DNA of 64,000 nucleotides from Halichondria panicea (Eukaryota > Porifera > Demospongiae > Suberitida > Halichondriidae), in contig NC_087380.1 of the NCBI RefSeq assembly GCF_963675165.1, positions 3,153,803 to 3,217,802 on the forward strand, written 5' to 3'. Below, one piece after another: positions 27,501-39,035 of the stretch. The first letter of the stretch is position 1. Each line of letters starts with the position of its first letter. A program made the translations under genes and the position numbers. The notes below the pieces were generated by a model. The model was given only the letters and a program-made list of their open reading frames with translations. It did not search any database and had not been told where the DNA came from.

Positions 27501-30500
27501 GGTAGAAGCCATTGCTGTAGTAGAATTTCTTGGGGGATAAGATTGTTGCTGAAGTTGGTTTTGATGCTTTTCTTCTTTGATCGGTGATTGCTTGTTGAAT
27601 GTAGAAGCCGGTGCTAGCTCTTATATACCAACTGAGGGTTGCTGGAATGATCTACATTGCTCTAGTAAACTAAAACTCCATTAGCTCATCATAATAATGA
27701 GCGTAGTGTTTTTACTTGTAATGGTATGCTCACACGGTTGTTAAATTCCTTCCTGTATAGTTACCTTCCTAGTTCACTAGGCCAGTAAAATCCTCAGGGG
27801 GAATTGCTAGAATGTGGTCACAGCCTAGCAACCATTCTGGAAGTATCTCATTTCAATTGTAACTAGATACACTACAAGTCCACTTGCTCAGTTAATTAAG
27901 ACATGCATGTGCCCAATTTGTACGTTCCAGTCAGTGGAGGTAGGACAGAGTGACTTTGTTTCACGATTTCTCATTTGTATATACAGACGTGTCAAATTAC
28001 CCTGATGTTCAGCTGGTTCAATTGTTTAACTGCACAGTGTACAGTTAGACCTTACACTGTACAGTGCATGGACCCTATAGCTCTGATATAAGTTGATCAG
28101 AATTAAGCCTGCAATTTATGTGCTCTGTGGCTATAGTAAATCAATGGTGCTCATTATAATGAACTACCCCCCCTCCCCCTAATTGTTGGAACCTTCACCG
28201 CATGACCATGCAGCAGCTGATCCTCATGCAGGGTATTCTACATACAATGCATGCACATATTCAAAGTGAACTCGAGTATATACCTGTACCCGCTATATCC
28301 CTCGCATTCATATGTTATGATAACTTGAGTGAGCGCATCGGATTGTAATGATCGTGATGTCACGTTCTTCCTATACAGTGTTTACTTCCCGGGAAGTGCA
28401 TATACTTTTGTATGCGATTCTCATTTCCTTGTGGGTGATTAATCATGTAAATATTTCTCGGTTGCATAGCGATAACAAACAACTTGGTTTAATGTCCATG
28501 TTGCTATTTGTCACACACTTTGGTGAATTCCAGTGGCCAAATATCATCATCTCTTTGAGTTTCGATTTGTGAAATAAAATCGGTCTATAATTGGTCATCA
28601 TAACGGCGGTGTATGGTGCTAGCATATGTTCTCAGTTTATCTAGCATGACTGTAGTCAAGGTGAACACTGAATGTGTTTTCATTGGTCATCGTGATGATT
28701 GTGTGATGTTATGCAGCAACAAGTATGTTTTCTTTTTAGCATTCTTAGCCAAAAAGAAAAAAATGATCTTATGTCCTTATTTTAGCATTTTAGTTTGATG
28801 TTAGACTAGTAAAGGATAGTTATTGTGATATATATCCCCTAGATCTTAATTTGATATCTATAGCTTGTTACATCATCTTGCCTACCGCCTGTACACACTT
28901 CGTAACCAATTTCTTCGTTCCCACCACCGCAGGACATGTTTCTACGCTCTGTGTCTCATCTCGAAGACCCCCCAGGGTGCTACCGTCCTGCTCGAGGCAA
29001 ACTGGACGACAGTTAGACACACTCTTGAAGAAAAATGGCCGCTTGCAATTGATCCCAACCTGGACTTCTCCGAGGAGTCTGTTTTCACTCCGATGGTCGA
29101 GTTGCCCCTCCCCCCGTATGGGAACGCCCCCTGCAGAGTGGTCTCCTACAAAGACTTTTCTGGCGTCAAAACGACCACACTACCAGGCAAAGTGGCGGCA
29201 TTAGGTAAAGAAGCTGTTGACGAGGGAAGTGGTACGAAGTTTACCGTCGCTGAGAACTCAACTAGAGCAAGAGGTTCGGCAATAGAACACGGAGTACTGC
29301 AAAAGAGTGCGAGTACATCAACTGATTTGATCCTGGGTGAGCCACCTCGACAGAAGGGGGCCATGAAGAGATTGTCCCGGCGTCAGTTGGTGTCCGGAAG
29401 TGTTATAAGAAGTGAGAAGAGATCTCGGAACAAAAGCCGTCTTGTCAACGGGCAGATGGTGAAGGGTCGTCCCTGCTCTCTCAATGTGGAGGTGTTACTA
29501 GACTCACCTGACGAGAAGAGAATGTGAGTGCTCAGTACGTGTGTGTGGGTGTGTGGGTGGGTGTGTGTACGTGTGTAGGTGGGTGTGTGTTGACACTTGT
29601 GTGCGATGTGATTAGTAGAGTCTAGCTTATTTATTATTGAAAGTGGTACAAATTATATGTGGATAAAGTGTGGTGTTTGAAGCACTGACTTGATTGGCAT
29701 GACATTGTACTGTAGCCGCCTTGTGAGGGAAGTGTTTGTGTTTGTGTTGACTGCTGCCTTTTATCGAAACAATTGATCGGTTTATTCGCGAGTGTTATAT
29801 ACGTTAACCACATGACTGACTGTCACATGACCTCACAGATTGTCCACCCCCAGCTCTCTGGGTCGCTCCATAAGTATCACCAACCCTAACGTGAAGCCAT
29901 TCCTGGGAGTGTGTCTACCTATCGATATCTCAAGGCTCTTTGAGGTGAGAGGAGTGATATTGTAGCACTACCAAACAGCTACATGTACTTAATTTGAAAT
30001 GGGACGTTCCTATCTCAAGTTATAATCTTTCAAAACTTAGCAATTAGCTCTGAAAAAACGGGCCCATTTCAGCCCCTATATAATTATAACCCACCCGTTA
30101 TACATGTACCAATTACACACACATGCCTATACTCCACCCCCTCCCCCCTCCACACACACATGCCTATACTCCACCCCCTCCCCCCTCCACACACACATGC
30201 CTATACTCCACCCCCCTCCCCCCTCCACACACACATGCCTATACTCCACCCCCTCCCCCCTCCACACACACACTCGTGCACACACAGTACGAAGAACCAG
30301 AGTACAAAGGTTGTGTGACCCAAGTAATCTCGGCTCCACTGCTTACCAACCATGACCACATACCATCTCACGACCCCTACCACTGTTTGGAGTGCTCCAT
30401 CCCTCTCGTCAAGCCCTACCATGGCATCGGCATGTCCATCAGCTCCGATAGTCTCTCCTCACACTTCTTGTATGCCCCACCCTCTTTTCCTGGGGGGAAC

Positions 30501-33500
30501 TCCCCTCAAACACCACGCTCACGAGCACACACCCTCGATAACACCCTCTCAGCGACTGCAGCCAAACTACAAGCCCACCATCGATCCACCTCGGCTACAC
30601 TACCCACAGATACGTCTGTTGTCAATGGAAATCCGAACTCGGCCAAAAGCACTTTACCTCAAGAGAAGACAATAGAAAATGGTAAGTAAACAATGGCTGC
30701 TACAATCAATTAATACTTACACTGTAAAATGCCTATTTTCTGTTGCAGTTACTACATTGCACTATAACTGAAATTGTTTTCCCCATCTCCAGGTGAACGA
30801 CAGGTGAGAAGCCATACAATAGATACACTGGACCCTCGTCGTGTCAATCAGACACCCTCTCCCCTCATTCGTATGAGGAGGATCCATGACAGCCAGGAAG
30901 AGGAGGAGCTTCGTGGCCAGAGCCTGGTGGACACTAGGAGGAGTAAGTGTGAGGGGGGAGGGGTAAGAACACTAGGGGCAACACAGTAAGTGTGAGGGGG
31001 GGGGATCAAGAGCACTAGGGGGCAACACAGTAAGTGTGAGGGATGGTCAAGAGCACTAGGGGGCAACACAGTAAGTGTGAGGGATGGTCAAGAGCACTAG
31101 GGGGCAACACAGTAAGTGTGTGGGGGGGTCAAGAGCACTAGGGGGCAACACAGTAAGTGTGTGGGGGGGGGGTCAAGAGCACTAGGGGGCAACACAGTAA
31201 GTATGTGGGGGGGGGGGTCAAGAGCACTAGGGGGCAACACAGTAAGTATGTGGGGGGGGGGGTCAAGAGCACTAGGGGGCAACACAGTAAGTGTGTAGGT
31301 GGGGGGGGGGGGGTCAAGAGCCAGGTGGGTATACTAGAGTATGCATGTAAGTGTGAGGGGGCTGGGGTCACAGGAGGTTTGTAGACTAAAAGTTCACTAC
31401 TTGACTGTACGTATGCTATAATTATGAACATGTATGTCATTCCCAATACATGCACTTTAACAACCGATATAGAGTAACTATCCCAGTGATGCTAAGTCTT
31501 CCCTCCTCCACAGATACTTCGAAACCCGAGAGTGTAGGAACAGCAGCTGGCTCTCAGACCGGTACTATCAAGGACCCAGAAATCCTCATCCAGATCGTCA
31601 AGCCAAGGTAATGATTATGTCTACATGTCTCTACACTATGCGTTAAGTGTGTAAGAGTAGTGTACACATGCACGTGTGTTTTGTATGCTTCTGGTGAAGG
31701 CTATAGAGCAAGCCAACAGAAGTTCATGGAGCTATGACAAAATTCAAGGCTGTATTTGTATAATTTGAGTATTTCACTTCTAAAGAAATAATTATTGTGT
31801 TCCTCTTTATTGAAATTTCAGTCTCTCTGAAGCGGATCCCAGGGCGTCCCAAGGTCCCATGTCCCCCTCTCCCTCTGCCGCAGACACCTCGAGTAACTCA
31901 TCTGGTGCCTCAGGGGGTGTGGTCGATGAGGCCAGTCCCGAGGGGCGCTCTCGTCTGCAGCATGCCGTCCTGGAGGTGGTGTATGGGCTGAGCAGTGATG
32001 TGAGTCACAAGAAGAACATCCTTGGAATGACTATGTAAGCTGCTGTGCTGACCAATACCTAAACATTGATGAATTGCTGACACTGCACATTAATATTGTT
32101 GGTTAATTGTCTGTCAGAGGAGGTTGGACACGCATCATCATGAGGCGTTTTAGTCATGTGATAATTATAGACCATTATAATTCCTTTGAGAATCAATGGT
32201 AAAAGCTTATTTCGTAATTAAAAGCTAGAGACCGCTAAAGAGAAATAGATTAATGGTGCTCGGACCTCTTCTGCTAATATAGATCATAATCTTGTTAGAC
32301 AAAAATTGTTAGTTGGGAAAGTATGTCTAGATCCATCTTGGAATCTTTTCAGCAGGTAGGTGGGATCGTGTGCTCCTAGGCCACTTCTGGCTACTTGCAG
32401 TGTCTCAGTGCAGCCTGCAGAACAGTGGAGCATCGAGGTGCCTAATGGTGCCTTTTGGGTGTATTTAATTGGATTTTTATGAGCGCACGTGATAAAAATC
32501 TGACGGTGGATAACGTGCGTCCAACCTCCTCTGATCGTCTGTTAGTGATAACACTTGGTGCAGTGTAATTATGTGGGAAATATTATTCGAGAATATATAT
32601 TTTTCCTTTACAGTATAAATGTCTGTGGTAAATGTAAATGTCTGTGGTATTGTAATACTGATGTACCTTTGCACTATTAAACTTAACTTATAGCCAATGG
32701 ATTAATTAGAGGTGAAGCCAACAGTGACTAGACCTTCAGCCGGCCATGGTTGACTTGGTCTCTAAGCATTGTGGCCACTGTAATTACATTATCCCAATTA
32801 GTGGTACATGTTCATAATTAGGTGACTGTTTTTCACCCAACCTCTGGTGCAGTGGCCCTTCCAGCTGTACCCACTTAGTCAGTGTAGGGCTCCCACAGTC
32901 ACCCCCCCCCCACACACACACACACACACACACACATGTTTGTACCAACATATCACAGCTAGCTATAGATAGGTCATGTTATAGAAGTTGCTTTTTCAAA
33001 CCCTTGCAGACATAATTATACTTACTCTCCCCTTAACAATTAATAAACCGATCTAAAAAAACTTAACCGTCAACTGGACAACGTACTATTAGTGCAGAGG
33101 TGATTACCAATAATATTAATATTAACAGTGTGTACAATACACACCGGTATGTATACACCCACACCATAATAGCACACGTACCACATCCTTCCCACCCGCC
33201 CACTCACACAGGATCTGTCACAGGTTTCCCAGTGTGGTCCAAGACGTGTGTTTGTATTCACAAGTAATGGACATGCTCTCGTCCTATCACTACAACCTCC
33301 ACACAAGGCGATTCATCGAGTCAAAGTTCGACAAGCTCTCTTTTGACCCTGTAAGTCCTGTTGTGTGGCTGTCAGTGTTTTCATTATTGCCCTAACCTTT
33401 CTCAATAGTCAATATAATGTACTGCCAGTTTTTAAGGTCTGCAGGCATATCATGCACAAAACATGGTTGTGAAGTTTGTGGGATTATTGGTTCCTTATAC

Positions 33501-35696
33501 ATGTAATACCACCTCCTTATCATAGTGTTGCAGGTCCCCTATCCCATGGTAATTTCTGTAATTAGCAGGTGTTACATGTACTGTACATGTACATGTAAGA
33601 TGCTGAGACTTGATAGTGCCCTTAATCTGCTGATGCTTCCTCAGTCACCACCAACATAGTGTTGTCTTATAGTGGTCTCTATAAATTGGATTGTGCTTGG
33701 AGGGGTTGTACCAGTAACCGCTACATGCCAGTTCTCTGCATGTAGGTCTTTGGTTTTTTGGTTCACTGCGCTGTAGTAGCTGTGTGCACACATTTCCTAG
33801 TATAGGTACATAAATATCCATTATTTCACTTTCACTTTATCTGTCTTGTGGATATTTGTGCTTCTTACTGGAAGTATGGTGGCTGCATGCACTCTAGCTG
33901 TACAGTATAGTGGAGGGATCTTAATGAAAATTGTTTCCTCAAGTCAATGCGCTTTAAAGAATTGAGAGTCTAGATCTTTTTAATAAACCTTGCAGCTCCA
34001 TCACATGCACGGTGTATATTTCATCTTTAAAATTTGATAGTGTCAGCAAAAGTAATCATTAGGTTGATGAGATATGCTGAAGAAACATAAATTTAGGAGT
34101 GGGATAAACACTGCTGCAAAAGCATTATTAACTGCTGTACTGTAACATTTAATTTTATTCTTCCCTATACAGTGTAGTTGTTGGCTGGGTCATCAAAACA
34201 TTCATACCTTTGGTCTATTGTTGATGTAGTGTCTTCTATTCCTAACAATTCCGATCCCCTTAGCTTGGTTACCATGGTAATTGTGTACCATACTTTTATC
34301 TTCGGCTGCTTTAGTATTTGTGGTACGTGCTACTAGTCTTTCCTTCTAAGCATTATCTGTCAATTCCTATCAGCACATAATTTTAATGGCTCCCTTCCTT
34401 GATAGTAATAATTAATGCTTGCAGTTCTAGTTAAAATAGAGTCTATGAAACCTTGTAGGTATAGGTACTTAATATTATATCAAAGCACATTCTAGGAGCT
34501 CCTCTCTTGTGAGGTGGGCCTCCTCTTCCACTGGAATGTAAGTTTTGTCTCCCATTTTCCTTTGTAGTGGCCCACTATTATCTGATTGTAGGACACTTTA
34601 AGTAAATGAAGTATGTTAGAATTGCGGTTGAGTTCATATTTGGTAGCCTTTTTTGTCATATCTGTAATGTTCTCTATGTAGAATGTTTTGCTATAGCCAA
34701 TAGCTGCACGAGTGTTTCTTGACAATGGAGTTAGAGTGGGGGTGGGGTGCCTAGCAATTTGTAGCTCTGTAAGTTGTTCACCTTTTGAATGATAATTTAT
34801 AAACACAATGAGATCTTTTGTCTAACTTTCATAGCCATGTAGTTCATGTTACTGTACATTAATTATAATTATAATAATTATGCTTGAATTGTTTATGCAT
34901 AATAATCTATTGTGTTGCAATTTGAAAAGTGACATTCATAAATTTGCAGTTAATGTTTCTTGAGATAATTTTGACCCAACTAAATTGTACGCTTGCATGT
35001 ACAGTACATCCACAGCAGCTTCTCCATTTGCTGGTAAGTACATGGGGAAAGCTGTAGCCAAGGGTTACATGAGTAGAAAGAATATAAGACCTTGTTCTCT
35101 GACCAACATTACCTTGCTAACCACCCCACACACACACACTCACACACACACACACACACTCACACTCACACTCACACTCACACTCACACACACAGCTATT
35201 TTCCGCTAAACCGCAACTGGACGAGGAATTCTCTGAAGATGACCTCATCTCTTCCAACAGCAGCAGTCGTCGTACCAGCTTCAGTAGCCTCGACGCCAAC
35301 TCCCAGACGTCCCTAACGATCGGGGGCGACCCAGACCGACCCATTAACCATCTCTCCCACTCGCGGGCATTTCGAAGACGGAGTAGCACGAGTGATACGT
35401 CGAGGTTTAGAGAGAAAATGCAGTTCTTGTCTCGAAGTGCAGAGATACACGAACGAATGATGGTGGAATCACCTAAAGAGAGTGAAGTCTCGAAAGCAGT
35501 CGGTAATGAACAGTATAACTCTAACGGCAACAACAATAGCCCGGGGGTAGATGAAGCTGATGGAGCTTACCCCTCCCCTATTAGTCTTGAGAGCCATTCT
35601 GACCCCAGTCTGTCGTCAGTCAAAAATAGCGAGGGTGATGGTAGGAGTAAGAGCTGTGAGGAGCCTGCTATACTGAATACAGTGTACGACTTATGA
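14144..35696 (+). CDS. RICTOR: Rapamycin-insensitive companion of mTOR (mTORC2 subunit)
   Basis: 26 coding exons: 14144-14216, 14503-14538, 15896-15996, 16240-16301, 17898-18093, 18158-18284, 18577-18746, 19275-19581, 20406-20563, 20951-21132, 21397-21556, 21866-22020, 23245-23380, 23537-23733, 24057-24279, 25172-25396, 25632-25826, 26037-26242, 28933-29523, 29839-29944, 30288-30681, 30793-30942, 31514-31607, 31822-32034, 33212-33350, 35196-35696. Together 5097 nt, 1698 aa (human 1708). All phases close. Landmarks matching human: CVRLSLASSIKEVRAGGLR, DGFVAAE-like WSLSEGFVAAE, ATILLAQLLHQTNTILP, RVLLRAKMPFFNSWGLELL, AVDILDEACEE, LYGQLVQHEEG, WALGHIGSS, and CLYSQVMDML...RRFI near the end. The N-terminal half is HEAT/ARM-like; the C-terminal half is Ser-rich and variable. 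RICTOR scaffolds mTORC2, which phosphorylates AKT and other AGC kinases. The introns carry two nested genes, a tRNA and several repeats. AATAAA lies at 35981-35986. Confidence 0.95.
15558..15862. repeat. Tandem duplication in RICTOR intron 2
   Basis: Two related segments (about 15558-15690 and 15719-15862) share in order TTATGTTA.GCTATA, GTACATGTTT, GAATAAAA.TGTGT, ATTCTTT, and TCCACAA.TGCT. They are diverged copies of one another. Non-coding; the second copy ends 33 bp before the exon 3 acceptor. Confidence 0.55.
16751..17454 (-). CDS. Caveolin, nested in RICTOR intron 4
   Basis: Two exons, 17454-17299 and 17140-16751, join in phase 0 to 181 aa (human CAV1 178 aa). The N-terminal exon is acidic and Ser-rich. 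Exon 2 starts NFDYRSVFVQP, which sits where caveolins carry the signature FEDVIAEP. A scaffolding segment follows, then the long hydrophobic membrane part (FACGVPWVFYLALMNATIIW) ending W-V-F-F-P-L, then the amphipathic C-terminal domain with RVFYSLVGDLVGPF, like RVYSIYVHTFCDPF of human CAV1. Several Cys in the C-terminal half could be palmitoylated. Caveolins form flat 8-11-mer discs in the inner leaflet that build caveolae. The gene lies wholly within intron 4 of RICTOR on the opposite strand. A TATA box lies about 85 bp upstream of the ATG. Which vertebrate paralogue is closest cannot be told. Confidence 0.88.
17539..17546 (-). promoter_or_regulatory. TATA box of the caveolin gene
   Basis: TATAAAAG on the minus strand, 85-92 bp upstream of the caveolin start codon. 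This spacing allows a transcription start about 30 bp downstream and a short 5' UTR. Sequence match only. Confidence 0.6.
18822..18892 (+). tRNA. tRNA-Gly (anticodon CCC)
   Basis: A 71-base cloverleaf. Acceptor stem GCACTGC pairs perfectly with GCAGTGC at the 3' end, discriminator A. The A box region is TAGTGTAGTGG and the B box GGTTCGATTCC. The anticodon stem CAAGA/TCTTG closes the loop TTCCCAT with anticodon CCC. A run of T follows at once (18894-18900) as a pol III terminator. No intron. It lies in RICTOR intron 7 in the same orientation. Confidence 0.93.
18961..19037 (+). pseudogene. Decayed tRNA-Gly copy
   Basis: It repeats the tRNA just upstream: CACTGCTGGTGTAATGG, the identical anticodon arm GCAAGATTCCCATTCTTG, and GCAGTGCA at the end. 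The acceptor stem starts with T instead of G, a T-run sits in the D arm, and the T arm has insertions and mismatches (GGGGTTTGACTCC). Probably a tandem duplicate that has lost function. Confidence 0.75.
20685..20835. repeat. Dispersed repeat copy in RICTOR intron 9
   Basis: Contains GAGGTGGCCTGCTAAC, then a spacer, CGTGCTATGGAGACTTTGG and GCCATTAACCTGAGG. It is similar to the reverse complement of the 2282 pair and to 63142-63258. Confidence 0.5.
22091..22320. mobile_element. Long foldback (palindromic) element in RICTOR intron 12
   Basis: A near-perfect inverted repeat covers almost the whole 230 bp. The left arm holds AAGAGAGGGCATGCAACTCC, CAGAGTTCAAACGTGGGCGG and ATACTAAAAATAGAAA. The right arm has each of them reversed and complemented in the opposite order. 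The centre is at about 22197 with almost no loop. The ends carry ATGACGTCAAGGG and CCCTTGATGACGT. Non-coding; foldback MITE or hairpin-forming transcript. Confidence 0.8.
24371..25100. mobile_element. Non-autonomous Tc1/mariner-type element in RICTOR intron 15
   Basis: Inverted termini about 90 bp long: the left starts CAGTGCATCCGGTCTAGAG and the right ends ACTGGATGCACTG, with matching inner blocks (AGTAGAATAC, AGTAGTTGTACTTAAATGTA, GGAACATTTCTAAG). Both ends are flanked by TA (24369-24370 and 25101-25102). CAGT ends plus a TA target site are typical of Tc1/mariner-derived MITEs. The 730 bp interior has no transposase. Confidence 0.8.
26657..27512 (-). CDS. Small secreted cysteine-rich protein of unknown family, nested in RICTOR intron 18
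   Basis: Two exons, 27512-27189 and 26989-26657, join in phase 0 to 218 aa. Residues 1-22 form a clear signal peptide (MASTGILKVAFLLLLALTTAYA). The first half is a charged, probably helical segment; the second half holds most of about eleven cysteines, including C-Y-C, C-T-F-C and C-L-C pairs and an acidic end. Four possible N-glycosylation sites (NIS, NDS, NDS, NCS). I do not recognise the family; the layout suggests a secreted, disulphide-bonded protein. It lies wholly within RICTOR intron 18 on the opposite strand, with its own TATA box about 109 bp upstream of the start codon, which supports it as an independently transcribed gene. Confidence 0.75.
27621..27627 (-). promoter_or_regulatory. 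TATA box of the nested secreted-protein gene
   Basis: TATATAAGAGC on the minus strand, about 109 bp upstream of the ATG at 27512. Sequence match and position only. Confidence 0.6.
30121..30265. repeat. Minisatellite at the 3' end of RICTOR intron 20
   Basis: Four copies of a 37-38 bp unit with ATGCCTATACTCCACCCC, a C/T-rich run and ACACACAC (starts near 30123, 30160, 30198 and 30236). The array runs into a CA tract that ends in the exon 21 acceptor at 30287. Open frames across it are artefacts. Confidence 0.9.
30943..31320 (+). repeat. Minisatellite multiplying the RICTOR intron 22 splice donor
   Basis: Units of 41-45 bp: GTAAGTGTG, a G-run, TCAAGAGCACTAGGGGGC, AACACA. GTAAGT or close variants recur at 30943 (the real donor), 30986, 31030, 31071, 31112, 31153, 31197, 31242 and 31287. 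Each later copy follows ACACA, so it also looks like a 5' splice site. G-run length varies between units. Confidence 0.9.
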
Positions 35697-36087
35697 ACCT
35701 CTGTATAGGTACATACTAGGAGTGAATGAATCGTGTGTGTGTGTGTGTACGTGTGCGTGCGGTGCTAAAATTATATATGTAACTCAATTGCAATTATAAG
35801 TCACCAGGTCCTAAATAATTATTGTACTATATCACTTTAATTTGATCAGTTTGACCATGCTTTTATGAATTTTTGTCTCCAACTTTTTATATGATCTAAT
35901 AGTTTATGGTTTTATATTTTGAAGAAGTCACGACAGAAAAATATTTTTGTTGAGTTAATTGCAATGAGATCGAGTTGTATAATAAAATATTATATCATAA
36001 TTTCTGATACACATGCATGCATGGGTGACATAAGTACAAACAAGACAAGTACCAACGATTAAGTATACACAAACTATATAACATATA
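35697..36087. other. Convergent intergenic spacer RICTOR/TRAPPC5
   Basis: 391 bases between two stop codons on opposite strands. It has a short GT repeat, AT-rich DNA and AATAAA at 35981. No further gene was seen. Confidence 0.6.
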
Positions 36088-37126
36088 TCACTTCAAAGTC
36101 TCTAAAATCTTATCTCTACTCAATACAGAGTCCTCAAATCTTATCTCAAATGCAGTGGTGGGTTTATCCTTGATACCAAAAGCTCGCACTTTGCATGGCT
36201 GCAATTGTGAAATTGATAATGTATATATTAATAATAATGCATGTAATAATTATGTCACAGCTATAGTATAGTGATACGTAGGTACGTATAATTTATAAGC
36301 AATACAGTACTTTTCAAGTAGGTTGAATATCATTCCAAGTTGAATGTTGAAGTGAGCTCACACCACTAAACCACAAAGCTGATCTGTAAAGGTGGCTGTC
36401 ACAGCCGGTCAGTGTGATGATGCCCATGCATGATAATACACAGCACTGACTACATGTGTGGGTGTTCATCTAGATGCATATTCAATGACTTGAGGTGCAG
36501 AGTGTTGCTACACTACTTAAGCAAACCAAGTAAGAGAATTAATGTACATCAGCAAAAGTACTGTAAAAGAATAGAGCATTTGTTCGGGAGAAGTAGAGAT
36601 GTCGAGCCAAAGTAGCAAAGGCATGGTCCTCATCCTATGTTGAATCCGTAACAGTGCTACAGATACTCTTTGAAAATCTAGGCACTTACTTAGGAGAAGT
36701 TCAAGCAAAGATACACATACATTTGTACATAATTATGAAGCTTGTGGGTAGATCATAATCATGAGATCAGCTTTGTTTTGTGGTTTAGTGGTGTGAGTAC
36801 TCACTTCAACATTCAACTTTGAATGATTCAACCTACTTGAAAAGTACTGTATATAGGGGGTTGGGTACATGCTATACTATACATAGCATATGCATATACA
36901 CATGTATGTACATGTACAGTTTATTATACACACACAGCTATAGTGATGAAAATTAATTATGCTAGGAATACAAGAGTATATATTTATACAAAAAAACAAG
37001 GCATTAGAATGCAGTCTGCATATGCATGGTTTCATAATATGCATGGAGGCTTACAAATTGAGTTCCATTGAGGAAAGCTTCAATGACACCAGCCATGAAG
37101 GCTGCACAGTTCAGGCTACCTGTGTG

Positions 37127-37180
<54 letters not shown>

Positions 37181-38997
37181 CGTGTGCATATGTGCATGTG
37201 TGTGCATGTGTGTGTGCATGTGCATGCGTGTGCATATGTGCATGTGCATGTGTGTGTGTGGTGTGTGTGTGTGTGGGTGAGGTAATGAGGAGGGACCCCC
37301 TATACAGAACACAACCCCCACAGAATACATTTCCTTCTAGCCACTGTATACACACAGTGATACCATAATCAGATTATCTTTCCAGCCTAGCCTGGAATAT
37401 GATGTCACAATTATCACAGGTGCTCTTCGAAGACATTAGGCGGCTCGATCAGAAAAGGTCAAATCTTCATACTAAGTCATCCATGAGACCATGACCGCTT
37501 ACGACATTAAGGTTCCCACAAAATGTAATGACATAATAATTATACAAGGGAACAAGTCAGTGCTATAGTGCCCAAACATTAATTTTAATGCAGATTGATT
37601 GAAAGCAGCTTAGCTAGTGTGCTAGAAATATACGCTTTATGCGAGCATAAAATTTGGCCAATTTTAACGCTCTGAAAACAATGTGCGATATTCATTTACG
37701 GGATTAAGTTTTTTCCTTGATTAAATTGCATGTATAGGCCTCGACTTAAACGCCGAATAATTGTGCGATATAAAAATATGCGACATGAATTTCCACCACT
37801 ATAATTATACACCCACTCTTAACTTGTGTTTTGTAAGAGCTCCAAATTAACATACTTAAAGGAATACTACTTATTGTCACTTTATAGCAGGCAGCAACTT
37901 TGCATGCACCCTACAGTTGTTAGGTTATAGGGCTAGGCTTACTTTGATCCTTGGGGACAGAAATGAATTTGTTCACCAGTGGCTCATCTTCAAACAAATA
38001 GTCTGAGTGAATAGGTTAAGGAAACACTGACAACCAGAGGGGACACACACAATTAGTAAGCATGGTCTACATTATGCTAGGGTGTGAGTGGTTAGTGTAG
38101 CCACACCATTTTATAACTGAGAAATAGTATACACATCAGTTATCAGTTAGTACAATGTACTATTGTCACCTCCAATTAAGATGGTTTGTCGCAATAGTTA
38201 GTTGTAAGAAAAGATAACATGCAGGATAGAATGTACCTTACCACTAAACCTACACTTACCTACGGCTACCTCCCTGTTGGTTGAGAGGGACACGTTGCAT
38301 TTACTATCAATACAATATTTTCAGCCTGCCTACAACAAGCTCAACGTAATACTATCCTAAGACAGGGAACCAGCGCGCCATTGGTTGTGGTCTCACTCCG
38401 TCAAAAAGATTGTAGGTATAATTATGGCTCCCATCGTATTTATTGGTGGGGACATGTTGAGGCAATTTAAAGGATACAGATGGAAGTATTTGCTGTGGCT
38501 TGCTCCAGTCTGTCAGCTTCTTTGCCAAACAGTGTCTGTAAGAGGGGAACAAAGACATTAGTTTGCTTTCAATATGATTTTGTACAATCCACTCTACTAG
38601 ACTACCACAAGGGGATTCAACTGTCACTAGTCACTACAGAGTCTAGTGTGGTCACAGACAGTGTAAGGCTTACCACATTGAGACCAGTCACCAGAAAAAA
38701 TTGTAACAGTAGTATAGGAAAGTGCTAACTGTAGCTAGCACATGGCGGTAGAGTCACTTTTCTTGGCAACAATTATCTCCAATATTATAATTATGGCACA
38801 CCAGAAAACAAATATCCACTATACACATGTATATGATAAAAATCATTATGTACAGATGAAGACATACCTTCCAGAGTGTTTTCTGAATGAACCAGAGCAT
38901 ATTGACGTGTTTGGTCTCTCTCTTAGGAGCCTTCTCCCTCAGAGCCAGTACATCGATCATCCTGAACCCAACGTGATGACCCAGTTCAGAAAGTCTG

Positions 38998-39035
<38 letters not shown>

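Noticed and set aside
30847-31455. Pro/Leu-rich and Gly-rich repeated proteins
   Set aside because: Translations of the splice-donor minisatellite on both strands; no start, no homologue.
34492-34806. 104-codon minus-strand open frame in RICTOR intron 25
   Set aside because: Basic and vaguely transposon-like, but no reverse transcriptase, integrase or nuclease motif could be seen.
37004-37368. Cys/Val and His/Thr-rich open frames
   Set aside because: Simple GT/CA repeat translated in several frames.
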